Numbered from the stretch's first letter, positions 48,701 through 61,414 are shown. The stretch: DNA of 64,000 nucleotides from Absidia repens (GCA_002105175.1 MCGE01000006.1:744001-808000), one strand, 5' to 3'. A program made the numbers and translations. Notes: a model not told the origin generated them from the sequence alone.

Positions 48701-49398
48701 TGAAAAATCAGAGTTGCTAGCATGGACAATGATAAACGCACTGATATATACCAAACGTGAAAAATATGGCCGGGTAAGGGATATTAAAATGATTGACTAG
48801 TAACTAGGATTAACTCTCTTTTTTTTTTAGGTTTCAGCAATGGTGGATGAAATTCACGATATGATTCTAGCTATTATCAGCACTCAATCTTGTATGACGA
48901 TTACAGCACGCCTTTTGAAACAACAATACGATATCGACATGAATGACCAAAAAAAACGATTCACCATTAAGGGTAACATCTATGACACGTGCACACCCAA
49001 TGTCGAATTTGTTCAACATGGTATCCAAGTTGGCACCAAAATTGAAACCCGACTTGATGAATGAATTCTTGACGAAGAAAGGATGTTCCGATTGTTTTAT
49101 ACAGGTACATAAGATAAAATATTAAAAAAGGTGTGGGGGGTGGGGTGCAACGTATGGTGTGTGGAGAAATAGAAAGAATCCGATTGGCTGACAATATCTT
49201 ACTTTTTATTATTATTATTTTTATTATTACTATTAGGGCATCAACCATTCAGTATTATCAATCCGACAATCTTGTGTCAATGCATTAGTGGAACTCTCGT
49301 GTGCTTCAGGAGATTATCATGATATCAAACACTATCTGCCAAGCTTACGGAAGGAACAGCAAACTCTTTTGGATCATTATATTAATCAACGACGGTGA
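45589..49398 (+). CDS. CLASP-family microtubule-stabilising protein (Stu1/CLS1-like), two frame breaks
   Basis: TOG-domain protein that rescues microtubules at kinetochores and the cortex. Exons: 45589-45621, 45735-45935, 46004-46473, 46551-48107, 48189-48773, 48831-49104 and 49237-49398. The N-terminal CLASP TOG domain (VNSRKDLGREM, KETEFNWEKREHTLLWIKSL, SLRTKYALVAFDLIVDIGRV, SVRQSCRNAFWIYHRCWP) is followed by a Ser/Pro/Lys-rich linker and a second helical array. The C-terminal helices end HYLPSLRKEQQTLLDHYINQ. Two places need a one-base correction to keep the frame. A C appears to be missing in the C5 run at 47895-47899 (restoring IPPPPYDDVDPLTF). One A appears extra in the A8 run at about 48951-48958. 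With both corrected the protein is about 1093 aa and every intron phase agrees. Confidence 0.87.
45675..45726 (+). repeat. T52 homopolymer in CLASP intron 1
   Basis: 52 consecutive T immediately before the CACTGCAG acceptor; effectively a very long polypyrimidine tract. Confidence 0.9.
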
Positions 49399-50536
49399 TG
49401 CTCTGGCCTTGTGTTTACAATTTAGTATCCTCATTAATATCCCTTAGTTTATATTTCCCCTTGTTTATTATTACCATTCAGCATTATTTTACATTCAATT
49501 AAATAAAACCTATTCATTTTTATTATACAATACTCTGTTTTATGGGGGGCATAAATACTATGTATATGAGATCTTATTTCCAAAAAAAAAAAAAAAAATC
49601 ATCTATGTATAATATTTTTGATGAGTGTAATGGTGAAGTGGGTATTTTTCAATAATAGGGGGGTTAGATTAAAAAATTAACTGTAAGATCCTTGAACCAA
49701 GAAAAGAGATCGCCATCGATAACGGATAAATTTTTGGGCTGGTTCTAGGTCTTGATGCTTTGAATATTTGTTTGTTGGATAAAGTGGGGGGGTTGAATTT
49801 TTTATATTGCTGTGATAAGAAAAAAAAAAGTACCAATGGAATAATAATACCTATTCAACGTTTTCGTTTCTTCACATGCTCTTCATTTTGGTTTACAGCA
49901 TGAAGAAAAGAGGAGTTTCTTTTTTCTTTTTTTGGGTTCTGACAAGTATACAGATTGGGTAAACACGCAGTTGTATTACCAATTTATTTTCAAAGAGGAA
50001 AAGAGCATCTCGGGTGAATGGGAATAGATAAAGGTGCCCGTTTTCCCAGTTCTAGCTTTTTGTTTTTTCAAGGACCAGAAAAATGGTGAGATGGTTGGTT
50101 TTGTTTATCTATAAAAAGTATTAACTTGGAATTATGATAGCAAAGGTTTGAAAGATAAATGATAGTGAATATTGATAGAATAGGATAGTAATGCAAAAAG
50201 AGATAACTGATGATTCAATAGCCCTGAATGAGAACATCTTGCCTTTTCCAGTCTTATCCAGTTTTTTTGTTTTTGGCTTTAGTCAATATGTCAATTTTCA
50301 TTCTAATAAAAAATGGGGGGGGGAATAGAGAGAGAGCACGAAAAACTGAAGACAAAAAAAATCATACCCGAATAACCAGTTTTCCCACACGGCATTTTCC
50401 CCACATTTGCAGAATTACCATATCTTTTCTTGATCACCCAAACCAAACCTTAAAGCACAACATTTCACATACACAATATCATATCATAATAAAAACATCA
50501 AAACAATAAAATAAAAATAAAAATAAAAATAGACTT
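49399..50536. other. convergent 3' spacer, CLASP / RRP43
   Basis: 1.1 kb of AT-rich DNA with G-run clusters (49645, 49784, 50314), an A16 run near 49580 and AAAAATAAAA blocks next to the RRP43 stop. I see no gene. Confidence 0.45.
49502..49507 (+). terminator. polyadenylation signal AATAAA of the CLASP gene
   Basis: About 100 nt beyond the CLASP stop codon. Confidence 0.55.
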
Positions 50537-51820
50537 TTATTGGTTTTGTAACAAATCACCCTTAATTTCCTCCATACGCTTCCGAGTACGTTCAAAACAA
50601 GTACGCATCACATCAATATCTAAACTAGTAGCGCCATTTTTGTATACATGTAATAAATCACCCTCCGTATCCATTATCACCGAGATTCGCTCCTTAGCCA
50701 AGCCTTCTTCTGTATCGTTGGGATCAGACAACAGAGCATGACTTGATGGGAAGATACAATACGTCGTAGCCACTGGGAATCGGGTCAATTCAAAAGGTTT
50801 GATTTGGTCATCTGCATCTGCCTCCACTGTCATCGTTTCAGCTGAGACGTTTGATTTGGGTAAGGTTACTATATATGTATAATAAGAACGGTGAGAATTT
50901 TTAACAAAAATCATATCCCCATCCCTATCCACACATCCTGTCATTTTCTCACCCTTTACCCTTAGTTTTTTCTTCTTTTTTGTTTTACCCCTAGCATCCC
51001 CCCTTTTTTTTTCCTGTCATCCCTCACTACCAGTCTCTATCTGTGCCTTTGTGTCTCTTATCTCGTCGCCACCCCCGCTCCCTGTCTGCCATTTTTATGA
51101 TCACTTACATTGCCTAAGAGCTGTCACTAATGCCAATACGCTCGCATCCAATATATTGCCATCATAGTTCAAGCATATAATATCTGCATAAAGGACCCAT
51201 ACAGCTTTGCCAGATTCGATGCATAAGTTTGTCAATGGAATAATATGTGATCTATCCATAATAACAATGTGTTTGTGTCATTAGTTAGCGATTCATCATC
51301 CCAACACACATATCCACACACACACCCCTTACACGTATCTATGATCGTTATATTTAGTACTTACTTTTGGAATAATTGGTGAATGATTTCTGATACAGTT
51401 TGAGCTTGCTCACAAGGAGGTCCAGGACGATACTTTGCAGAGCACATAGGTGATAATTCAACGTTGGGGACTAATTGACATGAATACCCAAAATAAAAAT
51501 CAAACGTCGGTGTCAGTGAAAGTGTCAGTGTCATACGATGTATGTATGTACCGGGAGAAAAACTTACCTAAGAAACCTTGATCGGGATTCTGTAGATTGG
51601 GTTCACATACTTCGGCTTTGATACCACAGACGACAGTAGTACCACCTAAGCGTACCATTGCGCTTGCATTGGCAGTGGAGATCACATTAGAAGTTATCGT
51701 CGTATCCCTGAATCGATCCAATAAGCGTCCATCTGGCCGTACTTGTTGATCAATAAAACGTCGCATGTATTCATGAGGCTGAATCCGGCTGAAAATGTCA
51801 GAGTTTTTCAAGGCTTCCAT
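50537..51820 (-). CDS. RRP43: Exosome core subunit Rrp43 (RNase PH-like, EXOSC8)
   Basis: Ring subunit of the RNA exosome, which trims and degrades RNA in nucleus and cytoplasm. Exons 51820-51568, 51470-51365, 51251-51109 and 50868-50537 join in phase to about 277 aa (human EXOSC8 is 276). The RNase PH fold shows MRRFIDQQVRPDGRLLDRFR, ANASAMVRLGGTTVVCGIKA and VWVLYADIICLNYDGNILDA, then the second domain with GDLLHVYKNGATSLD. Like other eukaryotic ring subunits it should be structural, not catalytic. Start MEALKNSDIFSRIQPHEY is the expected family N-terminus; an in-frame ATG 75 nt upstream would add an unlikely Ser-rich leader. Confidence 0.95.
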
Positions 51821-52381
51821 GATGAATTGTCTTATTTGGGGGGAGGAGGGAGGAGAAAGGGAGGACGAGAACTTATGTAAGAAGCAGGAGGACACGGAAG
51901 AAAAAAAAAAAAAAAAAAAAAAACGGATGAAAAGAAAAAATGGACGGGGATTTAAATTTTTGAAGAAGAATAGAGAAGTAGGTAGTGTGGCTTTTTTTTT
52001 GGAAATGGTGGGGGTGTTAGTGGAAAAAAAAAAATAGGAGATCGTCAGAAAGCATTATTTATATGGGATAAGGTATTATATATTCTCATGTGGGTTTACA
52101 ATGGGGGAGCCATCCTATTATAAAATGGTGTGATTCAATCTTTTTAAGGAAAAAGGGAATTTGTTGATACTCGACCTCGTCCTCCCACCCCCAAAAAAAC
52201 AAAAAGCATGGCAGGCAGCATCCCCTTTATCTGATATTTAGATTAAAATCCCGCATTTTCCATTAATGCTTATAAAAACCATCTTTTTTAATTTTTTTAA
52301 TTTCTCATTTCTCTTTTCCTTTTCTTCTTACTTTTATTTATTCAATCGTTCTTTTTTTTTTTTGAATACTGATATATCATA
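51821..52381. promoter_or_regulatory. divergent promoter, RRP43 / MIG1-like
   Basis: 561 bp between head-to-head starts. An A23 run (51901-51923) and several CCCC/GGGG tracts (52010, 52177) are present; no gene seen. Confidence 0.45.
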
Positions 52382-53194
52382 ATGGAATATCAAGCAGCAA
52401 ATCAATTACTATGTTTATCAAATGGTAATCCACAACAACAACCGTACCGGCAGCTAGATTCCAAACCAATCGTCACCAAACCGAATGTGCCAAGACCTTA
52501 TAAGTGTCCATTATGCCCCAAATCTTTTTATCGTCTGGAACACCAAACTCGTCATATTCGAACACATACTGGAGAAAAACCGCACAAATGCCATTTTAAT
52601 GGATGTGAAAAACGCTTTAGTCGATCGGATGAATTGACACGCCATGTACGTATTCACACCTCACCCACCAAACGACGGCCAAGACAATCTACAACAAAAA
52701 AACAACAATCTTTTTCTTCAACATCATCTTCAACAGCCATGCCAACGACCATTAACACTTCAGTGCCACCTTCACCAGCGATGTCAACAGGGGAAACATC
52801 TGATGTGGACTATTTATTAACACCCGACAACTCACCCACCTTATCATCTCGTCATTTAAAAATGATGCCCAGTATGGTGAACAAAAAACTGACACCACTT
52901 GAATGTAAATGGGATTATGCTCTTCGATCTTATGCAGCAACGACAACTACGACTACAACTACGACAACTACAACACCACCTGCTTCTGCTTCGTCTTCAA
53001 AGGATATTTCTTTATTGGCACTCCTCGATCGACCGCCACAAGCACGTACTTTACCTCCCATTGCTTCAATACCACAACCACCATCATCAACAGCAGCGGC
53101 GACAAATATTCCTTACACTGATGTACTTTCCCTTGCATCATCCCCTTCTCCAGCTCTATCTACATCTTCCTTATCCAACTCCCCTCATATTTAG
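52382..53194 (+). CDS. MIG1: C2H2 zinc-finger repressor, Mig1/CreA type
   Basis: A single exon of 270 aa. Two classical C2H2 fingers near residues 42-92: [20 protein letters not shown] and [20 protein letters not shown], joined by a TGEKPH linker. The finger-1 helix RLEHQTRH and finger-2 helix RSDELTRH are those of the Mig1/CreA carbon-catabolite repressors, which bind GC-rich SYGGGG sites. A basic stretch follows ([14 protein letters not shown]), then a Ser/Thr/Pro-rich tail with a Thr run (ACN repeat, 52938-52973). Glucose repression is inferred from the fingers; the tail does not identify the exact paralogue. Confidence 0.9.
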   Translation: MEYQAANQLLCLSNGNPQQQPYRQLDSKPIVTKPNVPRPYKCPLCPKSFYRLEHQTRHIRTHTGEKPHKCHFNGCEKRFSRSDELTRHVRIHTSPTKRRPRQSTTKKQQSFSSTSSSTAMPTTINTSVPPSPAMSTGETSDVDYLLTPDNSPTLSSRHLKMMPSMVNKKLTPLECKWDYALRSYAATTTTTTTTTTTTPPASASSSKDISLLALLDRPPQARTLPPIASIPQPPSSTAAATNIPYTDVLSLASSPSPALSTSSLSNSPHI

Positions 53195-54222
53195 ATCTTC
53201 CCTCTCCTTCCCTCACAAACTAGTCTTCTCCTTTTTTTTTTTTTTTACCCCACCTTTACCCCTTGCTTTCATAACAACATCATCCTCATCGCCCCCTTCA
53301 TTCTCATTTTATTGTTAATAGTAGTATTGGTATTAGTCGTAGTAGCAGTAGTAGTATTAGTATTAGTATAACTTTATACTATCATTCATCCTCATCTCAT
53401 TTATTTTCATATTTATATATTTTATCAACCCCATATCCATTTGTAAATAAAATAAAATAAAACGAAATCGGAACTTTTTTTTTTTTGACCTGTGGTGTGT
53501 GTGCGTGTGTGTGGGTGGGTGGGCATAAAAAATCATAACTTTTTCTCGTGGGAAAAATAGGTTTTTTTTATTTTTTTATTTTTTATTTTGGTCTCCCCCT
53601 TTTTTTTCTTCCCAATGTGTCAATATTCCCCACGATTTTTTCGCCTATTTAATGTCCGCCGTCCTCCCCTTTTTTAACATAATCCGTCATCCCTTTTTTT
53701 CTTTTTATATAGGATCCTCGATACCAAAAACAGGACTTGTCTTATATATGGATGGCACAGTTAGAAAGAAGAAGAAGAAGAAGAAAAAAAGTGTCGGTAT
53801 CACTAGTCCTCTTCTCTTATTTTTTTTTTCTTTATCGTGATAGGTAAAAAAAAAAAAAAAATCAATTCTTATCTAAATGGGATTGTATAAAAGGCAGCGT
53901 GTGGTTTGTATTATTATTATTTTTTATTTATATATATTCATATATGTACATGGACGACTGATGGCGATCTCGTTGGGAAAATACCTTATAGTAAGCAATG
54001 CTATAATGGATTACATGATTAGGCTTAGTTTAGATTATATAGATAGTCGTACATAGTATAAATGATTATCACTGATGATGAGACGAGCTTTGTATGTTTT
54101 TTTGGTTGATGGTCAGGGTTATATAAATATATACATATATAATACAAAAGCAGGGTTGGGGCCTTTGTATTGTGGAATAGCCCCAGCTTTGAAAAGACCG
54201 TGCACCAAATGGATCATTAAAT

Positions 54223-54293
<71 letters not shown>

Positions 54294-54814
54294 CGGGCGT
54301 AGTGGAACCAGATTTTACTGATCTACATTTCGCGCAATAATAGTATCATATATATATTATATTACGTATATTATATATATATTTGATGTTTGATATTGAG
54401 CGCATCTTTCTGTGATGGATGTTTGAAAGAAAGAAATTTCCATACATTGATATGGGAGACAATTAAAAAAAAAAGTTTATATAGAGTTATACAAAATTGA
54501 TCTGATGATTTATTTCTAGATACATTATCATTGACTTATTTTTTTTAAAAACAAAATCATTCGTATGTATATTTGATCATAAAAATAGATTTTTTATTGA
54601 TTCAATTGAATAAAAAGTAAAAGAATGGTATGGCGAATGTATTTTGGTATAATATATCTATATAAACTACTAAATAGTGGTGTAGTGGTGTGAAGAGAAG
54701 GGGATGGGAATAAAATAAAGACAATCTATGTTTATATCTAGAGGTGGGGGGGAGAAGGAGAGAGATACTTCATCTTGAATGACCAATCACGTTGTTTTGT
54801 TTTGCATAGTGCCA
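53195..54814. other. convergent 3' spacer, MIG1-like / kinesin
   Basis: 1.6 kb with pyrimidine-rich 3' UTR-like DNA, a TAGTAGTATTAG-type repeat (53330-53370), GTGTG and TGGGTGGG words (53493-53523), a 70-nt T run, and AT-rich blocks. No credible coding frame. Confidence 0.5.
54224..54293 (+). repeat. T70 homopolymer
   Basis: About 70 consecutive T (a poly-A on the minus strand), preceded by CATTAAATG and followed by CGGGCGTAG. It is the longest homopolymer in the window. Confidence 0.9.
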
Positions 54815-57800
54815 TTATTGTTCAGATGATGATGGAGAGACTGATGAAGATGCAGACAATGCCGGAGAAGATGTGGTGGGTGATGCCAAAAGAACCAAGC
54901 CATTCCATACACGGATAGGTCCATGAAATGCGTGTTGATAATATCCATCCATAGTGGTAGTGGGTCGTTCATGTGCCGTTCTTCGCATACGAATCAAAGC
55001 TTCTTGGTGTCTAGTGAGTGTTGCTGTAAGATGCCCTGTCAATAAGTGGCTGGTATATTGGTCCTGTTTGAGTTGTATCAGATCGTCCACTAAGGCTTCA
55101 CACACTAACCGTGGTTCTTCCATTTCCAATGTTCGTACAAGAGACAATGCAATATCATATCCCGATTCGCCAGATTTTGCTGTGTTGCCTGTTGTAACAA
55201 TATGAGTATCTTGATCGACCACATCCACCCAATCATCATCTATCTTTCCGGAGCTAGAGTCGGTTTGTTGCTGTTGCTGCCGCTGTTTTGTCAAACAAGT
55301 TGATGATAACCCTTCGAGTTGTTGAATACAATAGTTGAGTAAATCAATTTCAGGGGTGATGGCATCAATACGTTCATCCATATACTGGGGCGATGATGAT
55401 ATATCTGGGATATTCAAGTCCGGTGTTGTTGCTTCTTGAATCACCAGTTCACGTTCTTTCAGCAGCTCTTGTTGTTCCATCAATAAACGATCCCGCTAAA
55501 CGAATCAAACAAATCAGGTTGTCATCAGTCGCCGTTCACTTAATTTTTTTTTTTTTTGTTCTTCTTGTTTGTTGATTTACCTTTTCATAAAGCTCGTTGA
55601 TTTTGCTGGTGGGTGCTTGACTTTTAGCATAAGCGGTAATAGCACTATTTGTGATATAAAAAATAAAAAAGTTAGAGCATATCTGCTATTGTTTTCACTT
55701 CGTCTAGCATAAAAAATGTACCGGAGAATCAGACGCTTTCGTTCAATCACCCTTTGTTGTAAAGGAATAAACTTGACAGTATCCTTTTTTGGACCACGCT
55801 TGCCATTGTGATAGGTCCGTTGATGGATTGTAGAAGTAGGGGGTGTAGGAAGATGAGAACCCCCGCCTATTTTCGATAAAGGCAAACCACCACCATGGAG
55901 CTGATTTTGCTGCTGTTGTTGTTGATCTTGCTGCTGATGCTGACCGCCACTAGAGGATCTTTTCGCTAAAAGAGACATATGTTTCAATTGCACTTGGAGG
56001 GCTTGATTTTCTTCACTTAGCTTTTTGCTTGAGGTTCGAGCTTGAGCCAAATCACGTTCCATCTTCTTCTTTGTTTGAGCTGTTTGCTTTTCCAGACGTC
56101 GGCCCTTTTCCATTTCCCGTTCGTGCTGCTGGCATTTTTCCCTGAATCGATTCAGATCTTGCTTCACTCGTTTTAATGCCTTTTTTTTGTCGTGTTTGGC
56201 ATCTTCCAGGGAAGTCTTGAGATTGCGGATCGCGTTTTCTTGTTGGGTTCGTGTTGTAGCTGAGCTGTTGACGAGCTGTGTATGTTTCCGACGAAGGGTC
56301 TGCAACTCATTCAGTTGCTTGCGTTGTTTCTGTTCGTGTTGCTGGCTTAACTCATTAATCTTTTCTTTGTGTTGATTCTGAGCGATGGTCCTTTTTTGCT
56401 TTTCGTCCGACAGTTTAAGTTCCAATTGCTGTACTGAATCCCGTCGTTGCTGTTCGGTACGATCAAGCTGCTGTAACAGTAGATTTTTCCCGTCAACGCT
56501 TTTTTGGAATCGCTGGATTAACTGTCGACATAGTGTTGCTGCTGTTATAGACAAAGGAGGGTAATCACTAGATGATGTTGATTGTGGCTATATATATATA
56601 TATATATGTATAAATATTGGAATGATCAGTACATGATTATATGCATATATGTCTTTGTTTCTTTCATGAATTACCTTTCCTGCACCATCAACAGTGGAGA
56701 ATATATCTGCACTAGATTCGTCAGTGGGTGTGTATAGATCCAGAGAGTCAAGTGATGCCTAAAAAAGTCAAATTCTAGTTAGTCATCAAATCAGATTTTT
56801 ATTCTTTCTAGTCATTCTATTTATTTTACTTACCAAAGTTGCTTGAATGAACTGGTTTTCTTGTCGAATATCTGCCTTGACTTGCTTTGCATTGCGAATT
56901 GTTGGAAAGGTTTCTGATTTTGAAGTTGCTTTTGGCGCTACGGTGCCAGTACTTGTACGATGTCTTCCTTTGAGAGATCTTCGCAAACTGCCAATACGAT
57001 AGCTATGTCGTTTCTTTTTAACGTCTGTCGTCTTTTCCTTTGGTGGCTCCTGTGGCTGTGATGACGCTTTCGATGATGGTTTTGCTGGCGTAAGTCGCTG
57101 TTGCTGCTGTTGCTGTTTAGAGTGTTGCTGCTGATTTTGTTGATTTAATTGCAATCGTAATTTTTCAATTGTTTCAGTGTATTCATTCGTCAGTTGCTGC
57201 ATCATACTATCCATATTATCGACATTGGCACCATCACTACTTTGTTGTAAACGCAAACGTAAGAGGTCCCTTTCACCTTTCACTTGCGCCAACTCAGAGG
57301 CCAGTGTTGTACTTGATTGTTGCAATTGTTGAACCACCAGTTTCAGCTCATCCATTTCATCATTCACTGCCCGTAAAAATTCGTCGTTGACTCGCATATC
57401 ATCCTTGAGTCGCATAATGGTTGTCTTCAAACGTTGTTCATTTTCAGCGTTGCCACCGTTGCCACCATGACCAGTCAATTCTTGATTAATCACCACACGG
57501 TTCCTAATGTTGCGAGCACGGTTAGCGTATTTCAGAGTGTTCAGCGTTTCAGTGTGATTGAGATCAGCAGGAGAAACACATGCTAGCATCAGCGTTTGAC
57601 TATTTCCACCCAAACTATCTTGTAACAGTCGAGTCAATTTGGAGTCACGGTAAGGAATATGAGAGACACGCCGTGATTCATCACCGAGAGCAGATATAAC
57701 ATTACCAAGAGCCAGCAGACCAGAATTGATGGATATACCTTCTTTCGCTCTGTCACCTACTGCATTGGTTCGCTTCAGCTATTAAAAAAAAAAGGTAAGG

Positions 57801-59077
57801 GCCCTGTATTTTATCTGGACAAGAGTTGCACAACACATATTTATATATACTTACCCTTTCAGATCCTGCCAAATCGACGAAATGAAACTTGGATACCAAT
57901 TTACGGCTTGCCATGGGGGTAACATCAGAAGATGAAGACTTTGTGCTTGAAGTGGGACTAAGTTTAGCAGAAGCAGAGGTATCTTGAGGATTCGACGGAG
58001 TTTTTCCACGGCCAGGAAGAGAGTCCAAAGCTGACACTTGATCATTATCTTCACCATAAATCGTTTGCTTGAGAACCACGGAAAAAATGGCATGAGATCT
58101 TGAAGAAGTATGATTCATATCAGTAGATGCAGTTGTCCGTGCAATAGACCCTTTCTTGAGATGACTAAAATTAGATGAGAAGGGAGCAAAAAAAAAAAAA
58201 AAGGAGTTGGGTTAATAATAAAATCAAAGGAGAAACAGGGGATTTATATATGCACATTGTTTTCTTCGCAAGATGCTGTGTTTTTATTAACTTACTCGAA
58301 TAACTCTTTAGCATTGGTCACTTTCTCTTCCCGTACACCCGACCAGTGGATGGTGCCCATATGATCTTCCCGAATCGATAGATTGGTATTTTCCTTTTTG
58401 GTAGCACTGAGGAGATCCACAATTTCTTCATTGTATAGTTCCAAAAAAGACACCGATACTTCAAATTGACTAGATCGCTGTTTCTGGTTTTGCTGTAATC
58501 GATCAAAAAGAGTGTCAATAAAGAGAGGGACAATACCATCGCCTACTGGGTTCATTGCCGAATCCAACCCGATCCCCATACTAAAGGTCTTTCCAGATCC
58601 AGTTTGCCTATTTTAAAAACAAAATGTATTAGTTTGTAAATATATTCAATAAGGTTGCCGGTGGTAGCTTACCCGTAGGCCAAGATAGTTGAATTGTATC
58701 TATGTTGGATAAAATAAGAAGTGAGTATAGCAATAAGAAGGATACATTTTTTTTCATATTACCCATCTATGTATTTGTTCACTAAAGGGATGACACAAGT
58801 ATCGAATACTTCTTTTTGGCCAGTAAAGGGGGTATAAGTATAATCAAAGGTGAAGGAGCGGTCAGGTCCAACGTTTATTTGAGGTTCGTTAGGAACAAAA
58901 TTAATGTTGTTTTTGCAATGGTTTTGCTTTTCAGTTTCCGTTAAAGGTCGCACACGTACAGCCACTCTATAAGAAAAAGAAACGCGACTGACATTAGAAC
59001 ACACATTGTCATGTTCTTACTATTTGTTTGTTTATGTCTGATTTTGTTTACCTGACAGAGGAAGTTGAAGCAGTCAT
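54815..59077 (-). CDS. Kinesin motor, kinesin-4 (chromokinesin)-like
   Basis: Ten exons (59077-59052, 58966-58763, 58699-58673, 58607-58296, 58164-57855, 57778-56834, 56758-56675, 56587-55722, 55644-55581, 55495-54815) join in phase to about 1172 aa. The N-terminal motor shows [31 protein letters not shown] (P-loop, assembled from three exons), [13 protein letters not shown] (switch I), VDLAGSER (switch II), [14 protein letters not shown] and [20 protein letters not shown], then the neck [13 protein letters not shown]. That order and the neck fit kinesin-4. A Ser/Pro-rich insert (about 57915-58035) sits just before switch II. Long coiled coils (56130-56550) and Gln runs follow, and a C-terminal acidic/helical region ends the protein. 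Role in spindle or long-range transport is inferred from the family. Confidence 0.93.
58673..58699 (-). other. 27-nt microexon inside the kinesin P-loop region
   Basis: Encodes YNSTILAY with split Gly codons (GG|) on both sides. It is flanked by acatag and gtaagc. Skipping it would keep the frame but delete the strand before the P-loop. Confidence 0.85.
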
Positions 59078-59882
59078 TTCTTGGTAAACGTAAACACAAG
59101 TTTAGTGGAAGAAAACTGATTCCAAAAGTCGAGTATATAAAACAAAGGGGAATATTAGTTGGAGTGTAGAATGATTGAGCCAGTAAATGAAGGAAGGAAG
59201 GAAAAAGAAGAAGAAGAAAAAACTACCGACTAAATAAAAAATAAAAAAAAGCTGTGCATTATCACCACTTTTGACTTGATCGGAGTTTGCCCCTGTCTCA
59301 AATCCAGTTTCTTCCTTTTTGGCCAACTACAAGTCATTTATTGACTTGATGATATGATCATCAGCCTCACCAATCCTGTTAGGCTTTTTAATGATTTTTT
59401 ATTATTAAAATTTAGAATATTTATAAAACTATTCATTCAATATAACAAGACGAGGCATGACAAAAGGGGCTACCATATCGGAGATAAAAATGCATGCACC
59501 TTTCATCAAAACCATTCAACAACTCAAGTCTTAGAAACTATACTAAATGAGAAGGAAAATATTTCCAGGCGCAGCAAGTCATAGCTTAAAAAAGGAATAT
59601 ATTTTATTATTCTGTTTTCTCTCTCTTTCTTTTCCTTCCCTGGTCTTCTTTTCCTCTCCATCCCCCACTTGAAACTCAAACTCGCTTTTCTTTTTTTATT
59701 ATTATTGCTCAAGTGTATTATTGTCATCATTCACCTATAATATTTCTACAAGCGGGCGCGCACACGCTTTTTCTTGTGATATCGTCATTCCTGTTTTTTA
59801 CTGTGTTTGATTCACTATTATAATCATTATCTCATACTATTATTTATATACATATATCTATATTTAAGATATAAAAAAGAAA
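59078..59882. other. divergent spacer, kinesin / hypothetical gene
   Basis: 805 bp. AT-rich with CT-rich blocks on the plus strand (59605-59700) just upstream of the hypothetical gene. No gene seen. Confidence 0.4.
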
Positions 59883-60347
59883 ATGGACTGTGATAAATTT
59901 TATCATTCATCCTCATCGTCGTTACCAAAAAAAAGAAACTCTTTCGATGTAAGTTCACTTGAAGACAGCTCCTTGCTTTTGGCACAAAATCGCAAAGGCC
60001 AGGAAATTTCAGGTACGACCGAAATTGCTAACTCCGCTCCAACGCTCGCTAGGAGTTATCCGTTTACGAACGAAGCAAGGATTCAAACAATGGCACGGAG
60101 TGATCCAATAACTGCCACTCACCGATATCGGCATAATAATCAATCACAAAACAATAACAATAACGATGACGAAATAAATAACTACCATCCAGCAGAATAC
60201 TCCCCTCCTCCCGACTTTGTGCTTTTTCGGCACCCTCAGTCCCCACTGTTTAGTTCCGCGGGCCATTCTCCCTCTTCCTTTCTTATGTCCCCATCCTCTT
60301 CGTTAACACTTGATAATTTATTTCCTGATCTTTCTTCTCTCCTTTAA
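59883..60347 (+). CDS. Hypothetical Ser/Pro/Asn-rich protein
   Basis: A single 154-aa frame starting MDCDKFYHSSSSSLPKKRNS. It is almost wholly low-complexity: an early Ser run, a KKR basic patch followed by SFDVSSLEDSSLL, a Gln/Asn run (NNQSQNNNNN), and a Pro/Ser-rich end (SPPPDFVLFRHPQSPLFSSA, LTLDNLFPDLSSLL). No domain recognised. It opens after a typical T/C-rich leader with TATATTTAAG and TATAAAAAAG words and closes before an AT-rich 3' region with an ATAAA stretch, so it is a plausible small gene. The C-terminal short hydrophobic-acidic motif could be a transactivation or interaction peptide, but that is a guess. Confidence 0.5.
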   Translation: MDCDKFYHSSSSSLPKKRNSFDVSSLEDSSLLLAQNRKGQEISGTTEIANSAPTLARSYPFTNEARIQTMARSDPITATHRYRHNNQSQNNNNNDDEINNYHPAEYSPPPDFVLFRHPQSPLFSSAGHSPSSFLMSPSSSLTLDNLFPDLSSLL

Positions 60348-61414
60348 AAATCATTTTTTATGCATTCTCTTTTCATTTTTAAGCTCTATTTTGATCGACC
60401 TTGTCGATCTTATCCTATACATATTGATTTCTTTTATGTCCTATTCTACTCGTCTTCAAAATATATAAACTGATTTTAAATAAAGATAAGAAGATTTTAT
60501 CTAGATAATTGAGGTTTTGTATAAATGTAGATATGGCTTACTAAAAATGATTAGTTGAAGAGAGTTATGAAGGGATAATTAAAAAGGAGGTAAACGTTCG
60601 GCGTCAGAAAATCACATGGGCATAGTGGGTTTTTTAAGAGCAAAAGGCGTCAAATTTCTCCTTTTTTTTTTTTTTTTTTTTTTTTGTAATAGTATAAAAA
60701 GTCGGTAGCTGATGGATAGTGTCATATTACACTTGATGTACATATGTGCATTAATTGAATTCTCGTTTGACACATATCGGCTACTATACATAGTGTTGTA
60801 ATAAATAAACTAATAAAATCAGCAATTTACGAGTGATAGCGAGTGATGGCGAGATCTATGATTTTCCTCAATGTGTTATCAAAGATATTTAAGAGTATTT
60901 ATTCTAATTGGAAAATGCGACCAAAGATTAAAACTGAGTACCCCATCATTTTCCTGTACGTGTACCTAACAAACCGTTTTTCGCTCCTTAGCACAGTTCA
61001 AAAGATATTCACAATTGCTTGTATATTGCCTAGTATAGAAGTGGGATGAAAAGTATATCCACAGAGAACGTATTTTATCACCCACTCATAAATATTTAAC
61101 TGAAATATCCACATGTATGACATAGCAGCTGAAGGTTGACAAAAGAAAAAGACAGCGTCAGAGGATATTGATGCTTTGGGAATTATGCTAGAGAATCTCG
61201 AGAAAATTATTATCAGACTTAAACGCAAGTATTGGCCAATTCAAATAGACGAAGACGATAAAGTTGCTGTAGGCAAGTAGTATTTGACACTGATTCCCTT
61301 TCTCTATTTTTTATCACATGCCTTAACTATCTAACATCAAATAAACTATCATGTCAGTACTTTTCTAATTATCCAAAAATGTATGATAGATACAAGTAAT
61401 GGAAAAATAAAAAA

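Noticed and set aside
54290..54340. tRNA 3' half (GGTTCCACTACGCCCG)
   Set aside because: No matching 5' acceptor strand, D-arm or anticodon stem could be found next to it.
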